A stretch of DNA of 64,000 nucleotides from Antrihabitans auranticaus (GTDB lineage: Bacteria; Actinomycetota; Actinomycetes; Mycobacteriales; Mycobacteriaceae): NCBI RefSeq assembly GCF_016481275.1, contig NZ_JAEMNW010000002.1, positions 124,001-188,000 of the forward strand, given 5' to 3'. Position numbers and translations under genes: made by a program. Below are positions 8,170-16,422 of the stretch, piece after piece (positions within the stretch are counted from its first letter, which is position 1; each line of letters opens with the position of its first letter). The notes under the pieces were generated by a model, which had not been told where the DNA came from, searched no databases, and saw only the letters and a program-made list of their open reading frames with translations.

Positions 8170-9633
8170 CTAACCCTTCGCTGCGGCCCGGCCTGCCCGG
8201 CGTCCGTAGAAGCTGCCGTCGCCCAATGAGATCCCGCTGGCATAACCCCAAGCTGCCAGTCCCGACGTGCTTCGTCCCGCCGCGAACAGGCCGGGAACGG
8301 TTTCGTCGCTGACGTGCAGCACCTCCGAGTCAGTGGTCGTCTGCAGGCCGCCGAGCGTGAAACCGCCTGTGCTTTCGCGTAGGTCGATGGCGCCGACAGG
8401 GGTACCGATGGGCCGTAACCACTCGGGCTTCTTGTGCAGTAACGGATCTTTGCCCAGCGCCGCGGACTGGTTGTATGCAGTCACGGTCGATTGCAACGAT
8501 CCCGTGGCCAGTCCGATAGCTGCCTCCAGTTCCGCCACCGAGTCGCACACCCAGGTGGGCGGGCGCAGCAACATGGGCGTCGCCGACGGTGCGGCCAGTG
8601 CCTCTTCGTGCGCGTCCCCGTCGATGATCAGAAACGCCTGGTTGTCCTGCTGGAACAACGTCAGTTGCCCGACTCGTCCGGGATAGGTGTCCTCGGTGAC
8701 GAAGCGTTGTCCGCGGTTGTTGACCACGATCCCGCGCACCAGCAATTGCGGGTCGACGAAGATCGCGACTTCGGCGGCATCCATATGGGCAACCTGCGCA
8801 CCGAGCGCCTGCGCCATCCGGATAGACCTGCCGTCGTGTTCCTCGATCGACGCCGCGGGTCGGCCGGTCAGACGTGGTGCGTACTGCGCGACCATTGCGT
8901 CGTTGTAGGCAAAGCTGCCGGTCGCCAGCACGACTCCAGTTCGGGCCTTGACCGTGACTTCCCTGCCGTATTGCCGCGCAACAACGCCGACTACCCGCCC
9001 ATCCTCCGTGGTCGTCAGGCTTTGCACACGCGTGTCGTACGCAGCCTTGACGCCGAGTTCGGCAGCGGTGTCGGCGAGCGGCTTCATGAGCATGTAGCCG
9101 CCGCCGCGTTCACCCGTGCGCTTGCCCGCCATCTGTGGCACATGTCCGCGCGGCGCCGGAGTGGCAATCGTGTTGAACGGGTGCGCGTTTTCACCACCGC
9201 TGAACATCAACCCGTCGTCGCCCGGAGGTTCCCAAGCGGGCTTCCCGTAGAAGGTCGGCTTGAACGCCACCCCGCAATCGACCAGCCACTCGAAATGTTC
9301 GACGCTGCCTGCGCAGTAGTCGGCAAGCTTCGCCTCGTCTGCGCCCGGCCCCATCGCCGCGCTGAGGAATGCGTGCATGTTTTCGGCGGAATCCTCGAAG
9401 CCGCATGCCTTCTGGACCGCTGTACCACCCCCGAGGTAGACGAACCCGCCCGCCATCGCCGCGGCACCGCCCCAGCCGCCGGTGCGTTCCAGAATCAGTA
9501 CGTCGGCGCCGGCGCGCGCGGCCTCGATCGCTGCCGAGACCCCGGCGATGCCGTAGCCGGCGACTACGACGTCGGCCTCGTAGTCCCAGGTGTCGATCTC
9601 TGCGGCCGATCGTGGCCCTATCGACTCAGTCAA
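8170..9633 (-). CDS. FAD-binding dehydrogenase, KstD/delta4-(5alpha)-KSTD-like
   Basis: This 487-residue FAD protein of the fumarate reductase/KstD superfamily has VVVAGYGIAGVSAAIEAARAG, GGWGGAAAMAGGFVYLGGG and a C-terminal FAD segment GLFAAGRSTSGLAAWGYASG. It is about 70 residues shorter than the KstD-type protein at 2738-4405, close to the length of 3-ketosteroid delta4-(5alpha)-dehydrogenases, so a Kst4D role on 5-alpha steroids is plausible. The start is a TTG at 9633, with GAAGGGG five bases upstream and only 11 bases after the HsaC stop. An earlier start would lie inside the hsaC gene. Confidence 0.72.
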   Translation of the reverse strand: MTESIGPRSAAEIDTWDYEADVVVAGYGIAGVSAAIEAARAGADVLILERTGGWGGAAAMAGGFVYLGGGTAVQKACGFEDSAENMHAFLSAAMGPGADEAKLADYCAGSVEHFEWLVDCGVAFKPTFYGKPAWEPPGDDGLMFSGGENAHPFNTIATPAPRGHVPQMAGKRTGERGGGYMLMKPLADTAAELGVKAAYDTRVQSLTTTEDGRVVGVVARQYGREVTVKARTGVVLATGSFAYNDAMVAQYAPRLTGRPAASIEEHDGRSIRMAQALGAQVAHMDAAEVAIFVDPQLLVRGIVVNNRGQRFVTEDTYPGRVGQLTLFQQDNQAFLIIDGDAHEEALAAPSATPMLLRPPTWVCDSVAELEAAIGLATGSLQSTVTAYNQSAALGKDPLLHKKPEWLRPIGTPVGAIDLRESTGGFTLGGLQTTTDSEVLHVSDETVPGLFAAGRSTSGLAAWGYASGISLGDGSFYGRRAGRAAAKG

Positions 9634-9644
9634 CGCGGCCCCTT

Positions 9645-10550
9645 CTACATCGCTGCCAGTGGTTCGCTGGCGGACCAGTCGTGGCCCCAATAGCTGTCGG
9701 CAGTAATCTCCTCCGCGGAGTAGTACCGCTCGTCGACTTTCGTTCCTTCCGTGCCGAATTCGACATCCCAGCCGCCTGGAGCGCGGACGTAGAACGACAC
9801 CATCTTGTCGTTCGTGTGGCGGCCGAGCGTGGACGAAACGGAGAAGCCGTCCTTGACGACGCGATCCAGTGCCTGGCCGACGGCGTCCAGCGTGTCGACC
9901 TCGACCATGATGTGGACGAGTCCGGGGGCGCCGCCGTGCGGTGCGGGGCACAGCGCGAGGCTGTGGTGCCGCTCATTGATACCCATGAAGCGGACACGCA
10001 GCGGACCGAATTCGGGCGGCGCAGGAATGCGGAACGCGCCGCGGGGGAGAAAACCTAGGACCTCGGTGTAGAAGTCGAACGCACCGTTGATATCCATCAC
10101 GGGCAACACGACGTGGCCGAGCCCCTGTGCGCCCGTGACGAACTTTGCGCCGAAGGGCGTGACGACAGGACTGTGGTCGAGGACCGCGCCGTGAAAGACT
10201 TCGAGAGTGGCACCTGTCGGGTCCTGGAAGGTGATGGCCTCTTCGACGCGACGGGCGTCCGATTCTTCCACCGACAGCGGCTTCACACCGATGCCCGCGT
10301 TCTCGACGGCTTCCTGAACACGTACCAGTGCGGCGTGGTCGCGGACCTCCCAGCCGATGGTAACGATCTCGTCGGTCGATCCCGGCACGATGACGATGCG
10401 GGCAGCGCGCTCGTCCATCCGCAGGTACAGGGCTTCGTCGTCGGGTCCCTTGCCTTCGGCAAAGCCGAGCACCTCGAAGGCAAACTTGCGCCAACGCGCG
10501 ATGTCGTCGGTCTGGATCTGCACGTAGCCGAGAGCCTTGATTTCAGTCAT
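9645..10550 (-). CDS. hsaC: extradiol ring-cleavage dioxygenase, HsaC/BphC type
   Basis: This is a 301-residue two-domain vicinal oxygen chelate dioxygenase. The Fe(II) ligands are His146 (GLGHVVLP), His213 (PGLVHIMVEV) and Glu264 (WDVEFGTEG), near the 145/215/266 positions of mycobacterial HsaC. It cleaves the catechol 3,4-DHSA to the product hydrolysed by HsaD. AAGGA is 9 bases before the ATG at 10550. It sits between HsaA and the second flavoprotein in the KshA-led operon. Confidence 0.88.
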   Translation of the reverse strand: MTEIKALGYVQIQTDDIARWRKFAFEVLGFAEGKGPDDEALYLRMDERAARIVIVPGSTDEIVTIGWEVRDHAALVRVQEAVENAGIGVKPLSVEESDARRVEEAITFQDPTGATLEVFHGAVLDHSPVVTPFGAKFVTGAQGLGHVVLPVMDINGAFDFYTEVLGFLPRGAFRIPAPPEFGPLRVRFMGINERHHSLALCPAPHGGAPGLVHIMVEVDTLDAVGQALDRVVKDGFSVSSTLGRHTNDKMVSFYVRAPGGWDVEFGTEGTKVDERYYSAEEITADSYWGHDWSASEPLAAM

Positions 10551-10586
10551 TTCTATTGTCCTTAATGATGTTTCGCTGTACACAGG

Positions 10587-11768
10587 TCAGATCATCGACC
10601 GGAGGTTGTCCGGTGGCTCGAGTCCGAGGGAGCTGAGTGCCGACGCGTGATAGACCGTGCTCGGTACGTGGATCGCGTGCGCGAGTCCTGCGTGCGCGTC
10701 GCGCCAGTACCGCTGCAGGGGCTTGTCCATGCGCAGTGCGTTGCCGCCGGAGCGGGCGAAGATCTGATCGACAGCGCCGACTGCTCGCCATGCGGCTCGC
10801 ACCTGGGTCCGGCGGCCCGCGGCTCGGTCGGCGAACGAGACCTCGCGTCCCGAGTCGACGATGTCCCACATCTTGTCGACGTTCGCGAGTATTTCCTGTC
10901 GTGCGGCGTTGATGTCGGCAGCTGCCTCGCCGATGGCGAACAGCACGTACGGGTCGTCCTTGACCGCGGTGCCCTGCGCGCCGACGCGGCCGCGCTGGTA
11001 GTCCAGATGGGCGGCGAGTGCGCCTTCGGCGATGCCGATGACTGCAGACGAGATGCCGAGCGGAAACATGTTCGACCACGGCATTTTGTACAGCGTCTCG
11101 GTCCGGCCGGAATTGCGTTGCGCCGTGCCGTTGATCACCTCGTCGCCGTCCATCACACGGTACGACGGGACGAACGCATCGCGGACGATGATGTCCTTGG
11201 AACCGGTGCCCTTGAGGCCCACTACATTCCACGAGTCTTCGACGATCTCGTAGTCCTTGCGCGGCAGGATCATGTGCAACATCCGAGGTGGCAGCGCCAT
11301 GTTGCCGTCTTTGTCACCCGCCATAGCGCCGAGGAAGATCCAGTCGCAGTGATCGGTGCCCGAGGAGAACTGCCACCTGCCGTTGAATATGTAGCCGCCG
11401 TCGACCGGCTTTGCGATTCCTGTGGGAGCGTAGGGTGACGCCATCCAGGTGTCGTTGTCCGCGCCCCAAACCTCCTCCTGCACCCGGGGATCCGCGAATG
11501 CCAGCTGCCAAGGGTGCACGCCGACGATTCCGCAGATCCAGCCGGTCGCGGGATCCTGTGCGGCAGCCGCCATTACGGTCTCGGCGAAGGCTCTCGGGTG
11601 GGCCTCGAAGCCGCCGTACTGCTTGGGTTGCAGCAGCCGGATCGGACCCGCTGCCTTGAGCTTCTTCGCAGTCTCGTCGGGTAGCCGACCGATCCGCTCG
11701 GCTTCGGTTGCCTGGTCGCGGAGCTGATCCGCGATCTCCATGATGTTGTCGAGAACTTGGTTGGGCAT
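10587..11768 (-). CDS. hsaA: flavin-dependent oxygenase, HsaA type (acyl-CoA dehydrogenase fold)
   Basis: The 393-residue length is nearly that of known HsaA (394). The protein has the acyl-CoA-dehydrogenase-like three-domain fold of reduced-flavin monooxygenases: an N-terminal helical region, a central beta domain (SSGTDHCDWIFLGA, WNVVGLKGTGSKDIIV) and a C-terminal helical bundle ending HASALSSLGLEPP. It hydroxylates 3-HSA to the catechol 3,4-DHSA using flavin reduced by HsaB, encoded about 5 kb away in the other operon. The ATG at 11768 has AGGAAAG upstream. It lies 38 bases after kshA. Confidence 0.88.
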   Translation of the reverse strand: MPNQVLDNIMEIADQLRDQATEAERIGRLPDETAKKLKAAGPIRLLQPKQYGGFEAHPRAFAETVMAAAAQDPATGWICGIVGVHPWQLAFADPRVQEEVWGADNDTWMASPYAPTGIAKPVDGGYIFNGRWQFSSGTDHCDWIFLGAMAGDKDGNMALPPRMLHMILPRKDYEIVEDSWNVVGLKGTGSKDIIVRDAFVPSYRVMDGDEVINGTAQRNSGRTETLYKMPWSNMFPLGISSAVIGIAEGALAAHLDYQRGRVGAQGTAVKDDPYVLFAIGEAAADINAARQEILANVDKMWDIVDSGREVSFADRAAGRRTQVRAAWRAVGAVDQIFARSGGNALRMDKPLQRYWRDAHAGLAHAIHVPSTVYHASALSSLGLEPPDNLRSMI

Positions 11769-11806
11769 GGGCTTTCCTAACGAAGGTATTTTGGCGGGGG
11801 AATGCT

Positions 11807-12967
11807 TCAGGCGTTGAGCTGCAGCGGCACAACACCGTTCGCGATGTTCTCGGCTACTTCGGCCTCCCAGCTCTGGACCGCGCGGTCGGTGTCGATCTCG
11901 AACTCGAAACGTGTGGTCATGTCTTCGGTGACGTCCTCCACGTCCACGTAGAACTGCTTGTACCAACGTCGCAACTGATAGACGGGACCGTCTTCTTCCG
12001 ACAGGAGCGGATTGTCGATGGGCGCCTTGGTCTTCCAGATCTCTATGTCCTGCTCGAAACCCATCTCGACACCCTGCGCGAACATGCCGGCCATGGTTGC
12101 CGCCATTTCTTCGGAGACACCTTCAGGCTTCTTCACCATTACGCCGTATTGGAGTACGAAGGAGTTGTCGCTGATCGGGTAGTGGCAGTTGATCAGCACC
12201 GTTTCGATCAGCATCCCGTTGGCTTCGCTCCACAGCTTGTCGATCATGTAGGACGGGCCGAAATACGATGCGTCCGAACGCAATGTCGAGTTGGGGTCGT
12301 CATAGCTGGTGCCGACGGAGATGTCGTGACGCGGGGTGGTCCGCATGTATTGCGTAGCGACATGTCCCTCGAAGACATTCTTGAAGAAGCGTGGGAACGA
12401 GTAGTGCACGTAGAAGAAGTGCGCCATGTCCACGACGTTGTCGACGATTTCACGGCAGTGTGACCCTTCGACCACGAGCGAATTCCAGGTCCAGTCGGTC
12501 CACTCGTCGCTGCCGTACCCCTCGATCTCGGGGATCGTGACGTCCGCCGGGGGCTTTCCGCCCTGCGGATCGTTCCAGACGTAGAGCTGTCCGTTGCGCT
12601 CGAGCGTGGTCCACGAGCGTGTGCGCGCAATCGGCGGCACACGGCGGGCATACGGAATACCGGTGCACTTGCCGTTGCCGCCCCAACGCCAATCGTGGAA
12701 CGGACACGCGATCGAGTCGCCCTTGACCGTTCCGAGGGCGAGGTTGCCACCCATGTGCCGGCAGAACGCGTCGAGCACGTTGAGCTTGCCGTTCGACGAC
12801 TGGAAGACAACCAACGATGTTCCGAAAGCCTTTATCTGATGCGGCTTTCCATCCTGAAAGGTCTTCGACAACCCCAGGCAGTGCCAGCCTCTGGCAAACC
12901 GCGTCGGAGCTGCAGCCGCCTCGATCATCCTGACGTCGTCGGCGTTGGACCTGGTTTGCAGCGCCAT
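11807..12967 (-). CDS. kshA: Rieske oxygenase, KshA type (3-ketosteroid 9-alpha-hydroxylase oxygenase)
   Basis: This 386-residue Rieske oxygenase has the [2Fe-2S] ligands Cys69, His71, Cys88 and His91 (CRH-x16-CPFH). The mononuclear iron ligands His183 and His188 lie in DNVVDMAHFFYVHYSF, near the KshA positions 181 and 186. It hydroxylates C9 of 3-ketosteroids; with KstD action this opens ring B. GGAGG is five bases before the second of two adjacent ATG codons, so 12967 is chosen. It heads the operon. No KshB reductase gene is present; the ferredoxin reductase at 41041 is paired with a desaturase. Confidence 0.87.
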   Translation of the reverse strand: MALQTRSNADDVRMIEAAAAPTRFARGWHCLGLSKTFQDGKPHQIKAFGTSLVVFQSSNGKLNVLDAFCRHMGGNLALGTVKGDSIACPFHDWRWGGNGKCTGIPYARRVPPIARTRSWTTLERNGQLYVWNDPQGGKPPADVTIPEIEGYGSDEWTDWTWNSLVVEGSHCREIVDNVVDMAHFFYVHYSFPRFFKNVFEGHVATQYMRTTPRHDISVGTSYDDPNSTLRSDASYFGPSYMIDKLWSEANGMLIETVLINCHYPISDNSFVLQYGVMVKKPEGVSEEMAATMAGMFAQGVEMGFEQDIEIWKTKAPIDNPLLSEEDGPVYQLRRWYKQFYVDVEDVTEDMTTRFEFEIDTDRAVQSWEAEVAENIANGVVPLQLNA

Positions 12968-13179
12968 CATTACCTCCATCTTGTCCACCGGTACGTGTGA
13001 TGACGCTCATATTCGAACGTCGCGGTCCCGAATCGGCGGGGTCTTCCCAGTGAGCGGACACCTTTCGCGAGGGCAGCTGCCAGCGTCGACCGGCATCCCT
13101 GTGGGCGGGAAAGCATCGTTCGAGGTCTGCGCTCACGCACCTACCGTGTGGGCACTCATTGCTCGAAACAGGAGATGGC

Positions 13180-13641
13180 ATGGTCAATGCAGCAGCTGTC
13201 GGCACGGTGGGCTCGCCCTTCGTCGTCGATCTGGAGCGCGGCAAGATTCGCGAGTTCGCGCACGCGACACAATCGGCTAATCCCGACTACTGGGAGGGTG
13301 AAAAACCCATCGTCCCAGCGACATTCCTGACCACCCAGATGTTCTGGCAGGAATGGGCCGGCCCGGAAGCCAACCCATGGGAATCCGTCGAGTTGGATCA
13401 ACAGCGCGGGATGCACGCCGAACAGGACTTCGTCTTCTTCGGCCCACCGCCACGGGCCGGTGATCGGCTCATCGCAACGTCGCGTATCGAACGAATCTAC
13501 GAGAAGGCAGGCGCGCGGGGTGGGACATTGACGCTCGCCGAAATGATCACCGAGTTCCGGGATGTGCACGGGCGACTCGTTGCCGAGGCCTGGCTCACCG
13601 GGGTCGAGACGGATCGAAACCCAGCGGAGGCACAGCGATGA
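13180..13641 (+). CDS. MaoC-like (FAS1-type) dehydratase N-terminal domain protein
   Basis: This 153-residue hot-dog-fold protein contains FVVDLERGKIREFAHATQSANPDYW, the usual start of FAS1-like dehydratase domains, but lacks the GDxNPxH active-site motif. Such subunits pair with a MaoC protein that carries the active site, as in HadA/HadB or ChsH-type hydratases. The next gene is that partner, overlapping by four bases (ATGA). GGAG five bases before the ATG sets the start. It is divergent from kshA, which suggests hydration of an enoyl-CoA from steroid degradation. Confidence 0.75.
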   Translation: MVNAAAVGTVGSPFVVDLERGKIREFAHATQSANPDYWEGEKPIVPATFLTTQMFWQEWAGPEANPWESVELDQQRGMHAEQDFVFFGPPPRAGDRLIATSRIERIYEKAGARGGTLTLAEMITEFRDVHGRLVAEAWLTGVETDRNPAEAQR

Positions 13642-14078
13642 CTCCCGCGGCTCAGCCGGTCGTGTTCGGGCCCTTCACCCGGACCGACTTCGTCCGCTAT
13701 CAGGGCGCGTCAGGCGACATGAATCCGGTCCATCACGACGAAACCGTAGCGCGCGCAGCGGGTTACGACGCACCGCTCGCGGTCGGCATGCTGTCGGCCG
13801 GTCTGCTCGCGACGTATGCGACCGATTGGCTCGGCGCGCAATCGGTTCGGCGATTTCGTACGCGCTTCAAGCGTCAGCTCTGGCCGGGTGACACGTTGAC
13901 GTGTACCGGAACCGTTGTGCAGGAATATGTTCAGGACGGAGAGCCGCGCGTGGACGTCGCTCTCGTCGGCACCGCGCAGGGTGGGGAAGTCGCGGTGCAG
14001 TCGTGGGCGACGTTCGCCCGACCGATCTCCCACTCATCGGACACTCTCGTAGCCATCGAGGACCGCGACCGTCTGTGA
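13638..14078 (+). CDS. MaoC family enoyl-CoA hydratase/dehydratase
   Basis: This 146-residue hot-dog protein carries the R-hydratase signature YQGASGDMNPVHHDETVA, with Asp27 and His32 as the catalytic pair. It overlaps the upstream FAS1-like subunit gene by ATGA, so the two probably form a heteromeric hydratase. The length fits a single-domain MaoC subunit. The likely substrate is a steroid- or side-chain-derived enoyl-CoA, inferred from the neighbouring kshA/hsa genes. Confidence 0.8.
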   Translation: MTPAAQPVVFGPFTRTDFVRYQGASGDMNPVHHDETVARAAGYDAPLAVGMLSAGLLATYATDWLGAQSVRRFRTRFKRQLWPGDTLTCTGTVVQEYVQDGEPRVDVALVGTAQGGEVAVQSWATFARPISHSSDTLVAIEDRDRL

Positions 14079-14149
14079 TGTGGCTTACACGTCGACCTGC
14101 CGAATCTCGGGCGGTGACGTGGCTCTACTCACTCACCCGAAAGGACCCG

Positions 14150-15649
14150 ATGATGGTTACCCGATTGCAGGACGACGACACCAGTCGTCCAGCCGCCGTT
14201 GCGGGGCGGTGGACACCGCGTTTGGTGTGCTCGCTGATCTCGATTGTGCTCGTGCTCGAACTTCTTGCGGTGAGCTACCAGATGATCTCGGTCAGCGTGC
14301 CTGCGATCTCGGAGCACTACCGAACCACCCAGGGTGCCTGGCTGCTGACGTCTTTCCTGTTGGTGGGTGCGGTCACTGCGCCACTGCTCGGGAAGCTGGC
14401 CGACACGCACGGCAAGCGCAAACTGCTGCTGGTAGCGATCGGAGTTTCCGCAATCGGATCGTTCGTCGCGGCGATCGCACCCAGTTATGGCTGGTTGCTC
14501 GTCGGCCGAGCCCTGCAGGGACTGCTGGTCGCGTGCTTGTTCCTGTCGTATTCGCTCATTCGTGACGTATACCCGCCGCGCAAAGTCGCCCTCGCGGTCT
14601 CCATCGCGACGAGCGGTATGGGCCTCATCGCAATCCCGTCGCCGTGGCTCACGGGCTGGCTGCTCGATACGTGGGGTTTCCGATCCATCTTCTGGATGTT
14701 CGTGATTTGCCTTGTGGTGCTTGGCTTTGCGATTGCACTGACGACGGACGAAACGACAGTTCGGCTGCACTCCCGGATCGATCTACTCGGCTCCGTCCTG
14801 CTGGGCTCCGGAATCGCGGGCGTCCTGGTCGGCGTGAGTTTCGGTCCGACGTGGGGATGGCGGGCGGGCAGTACGCTCGGGTTCATCTTCGCAGGTGCCG
14901 CGCTTCTGGTGGCGTGGCTGGTTGCGGCTCGCCTTGTCCGTGAACCGCTCGTCGACATCACGTTCTTCAGGCAGCGGCCGATCATCCTCACTGCTGTCAC
15001 CGGAGGCTTGTCGTACGCGAGCACCGCGGTGTTCACGGTCCTTCTGCCGATGATGTGCATGACACCGGAACTGCTGGGGCTGGACTACGGCTTCGGTGTC
15101 ACCGCAAAGGGCTTCGCGCAGTTCCAGGCGCCGATCGGTGCGGCCGCGGTAGTCGGTGGCCTGATCGTCGGATTCTGCGTCCCGCGAATCCATCCACGCC
15201 TCTTCATGGCCGCGGGCCAGCTGTTCCTGGTGCTCGGCGCCGTGCTCACCGCATACTCGCACGACACCAAGGGTGCCTTGATCGCGTTCGCGCTGATCGA
15301 GGGTCTCGGCCTCGGAATGACGTATGCCGCCGTCCCGAACCTCGTGATCGCCGCTGTGCCTGCCAAATTGCAGGCGACGACGTCGAGCATGGTCTCCGTG
15401 TTCCAGAGCGGACTTGCCGCGATTCTGCCGGTGATCGTATTCACCGTCCTCAATTCGCATATCGCAACTGTGTTGCAGGGCAACGCCTTCTACACCAACG
15501 AGGGGATTCGGCTGGGGTTCCTCATCGCCGCGGGCGCAGCGCTCGTCGGCGGCCTTGCGGCACTTGCCCTGCCGGCGCGGAGCAGTCGCGTCCCGGTTCC
15601 CGAGTCGGTCGAGCCCGATCGCAGGGGCGACGAGGTGTTGGTCAGCTAG
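14150..15649 (+). CDS. MFS transporter (DHA2-like), probably steroid-associated
   Basis: This integral membrane protein is 499 residues. It has a basic N-terminus, many hydrophobic helices and the MFS loop signature GKLADTHGKRKLLL between the second and third helices, followed by GRALQGLLVACLFL. The length suits 14-helix drug/proton antiporters of the DHA2 group. AAAGGA precedes two adjacent ATG codons (14150, 14153). It lies about 70 bases after the MaoC gene in the same direction, so it may move a steroid or a degradation intermediate. The direction of transport cannot be told. Confidence 0.82.
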   Translation: MMVTRLQDDDTSRPAAVAGRWTPRLVCSLISIVLVLELLAVSYQMISVSVPAISEHYRTTQGAWLLTSFLLVGAVTAPLLGKLADTHGKRKLLLVAIGVSAIGSFVAAIAPSYGWLLVGRALQGLLVACLFLSYSLIRDVYPPRKVALAVSIATSGMGLIAIPSPWLTGWLLDTWGFRSIFWMFVICLVVLGFAIALTTDETTVRLHSRIDLLGSVLLGSGIAGVLVGVSFGPTWGWRAGSTLGFIFAGAALLVAWLVAARLVREPLVDITFFRQRPIILTAVTGGLSYASTAVFTVLLPMMCMTPELLGLDYGFGVTAKGFAQFQAPIGAAAVVGGLIVGFCVPRIHPRLFMAAGQLFLVLGAVLTAYSHDTKGALIAFALIEGLGLGMTYAAVPNLVIAAVPAKLQATTSSMVSVFQSGLAAILPVIVFTVLNSHIATVLQGNAFYTNEGIRLGFLIAAGAALVGGLAALALPARSSRVPVPESVEPDRRGDEVLVS

Positions 15650-15666
15650 GTCTGCGGTTCGCGAAG

Positions 15667-15703
15667 GCTCGCTGCACCGAGTTCGTTCGGCGGCGCAGCG
15701 AGC
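15667..15703 (+). terminator. hairpin after the MFS gene
   Basis: GCTCGCTGC (15667-15675) and GCAGCGAGC (15695-15703) are exact reverse complements. CCGA/TCGG (15677-15680 and 15687-15690) extends the stem inside. It starts 18 bases after the MFS stop and closes the steroid island on this strand. Confidence 0.6.
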
Positions 15704-15753
15704 TTGGCGCGTCTAAGTTGGCAACTGCACAAGTCGCCGATAGGAGGCTCGAT

Positions 15754-16422
15754 ATGGTCGCGACGGCCCATGAACGTCCGCTCCCGGACAGCGGCTGGGT
15801 TCCTGTCGAACAGCGCTGGCTCGGTCTGGACAAACGAAGTCTGCGGCCGGCACTGATCGTGGCGGCAATCGGAATCTTGCTCGGCGGGGTACTGCCGCTG
15901 GTGAACAACGCTGTTGCGTGGGACAACGAGATTCAGGCCGGAGAGGTCATCGATCTGGGCAATGGGCTGACGGTCGCACCGCCCCGAGGCTGGCAGCTGG
16001 AGGGCGGCACCCGTATCGGGGAACCGAAGACCAACCCGGTTTCAGCAGGCGGGTCGAGCGCCTTGCTCGTCAGTGGGGCTGTGTCGGTGTTCATCCGAAC
16101 CGCGCCGTTCACAGGTGACAACACGGCTTTGCTGAACCAGGTGGACAACAACCGCGAGAAGACGCCGAAGACCTCAGGACTGACGGTCCGCGGGCCAGCT
16201 GAGACCCTGACGACGGCAGACGGGAGGCAGGGACTTGTGCAGCACTACACAGGCATCGATTCCGACGCCGTTGTCGCCGTATTCACCTTCCCCGCAGGAG
16301 GTTCCACCGCGGGAGAGATCGGCTTGACTGTCGAAGCCGACACGACCGGAGGGCAACTGGCGCCCCTAAGGGACGAACTCGATGCGATGCTGCGTTCGAT
16401 CAACTGGGCGGACCGGTCATGA
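15754..16422 (+). CDS. single-pass membrane-anchored protein of unknown function, partner of PrsW-type gene
   Basis: This 222-residue protein has one hydrophobic segment near residues 32-53 (ALIVAAIGILLGGVLPLV) and an extracytoplasmic C-terminal part of about 165 residues. AGGAGG 7 bases before the ATG at 15754 sets the start. The downstream PrsW-type protease overlaps it by ATGA, so the two are translationally coupled and it could be a substrate or adaptor of the protease. I do not recognise the soluble domain; it is predicted-looking beta-rich with repeated GGS/TGG stretches. Confidence 0.65.
   Translation: MVATAHERPLPDSGWVPVEQRWLGLDKRSLRPALIVAAIGILLGGVLPLVNNAVAWDNEIQAGEVIDLGNGLTVAPPRGWQLEGGTRIGEPKTNPVSAGGSSALLVSGAVSVFIRTAPFTGDNTALLNQVDNNREKTPKTSGLTVRGPAETLTTADGRQGLVQHYTGIDSDAVVAVFTFPAGGSTAGEIGLTVEADTTGGQLAPLRDELDAMLRSINWADRS

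Noticed and set aside
8491-9693. About 400-codon frame opposite the second flavoprotein gene
   Set aside because: The sense frame has clear FAD motifs. The antisense product has no recognisable domain and low-complexity Arg/Val/Gly composition.
12968-13179. Search for a shared operator between the kshA/MaoC and hsaB/PadR divergent promoters
   Set aside because: Only short matches such as CCGGTAC were found, too weak to call a regulatory site.
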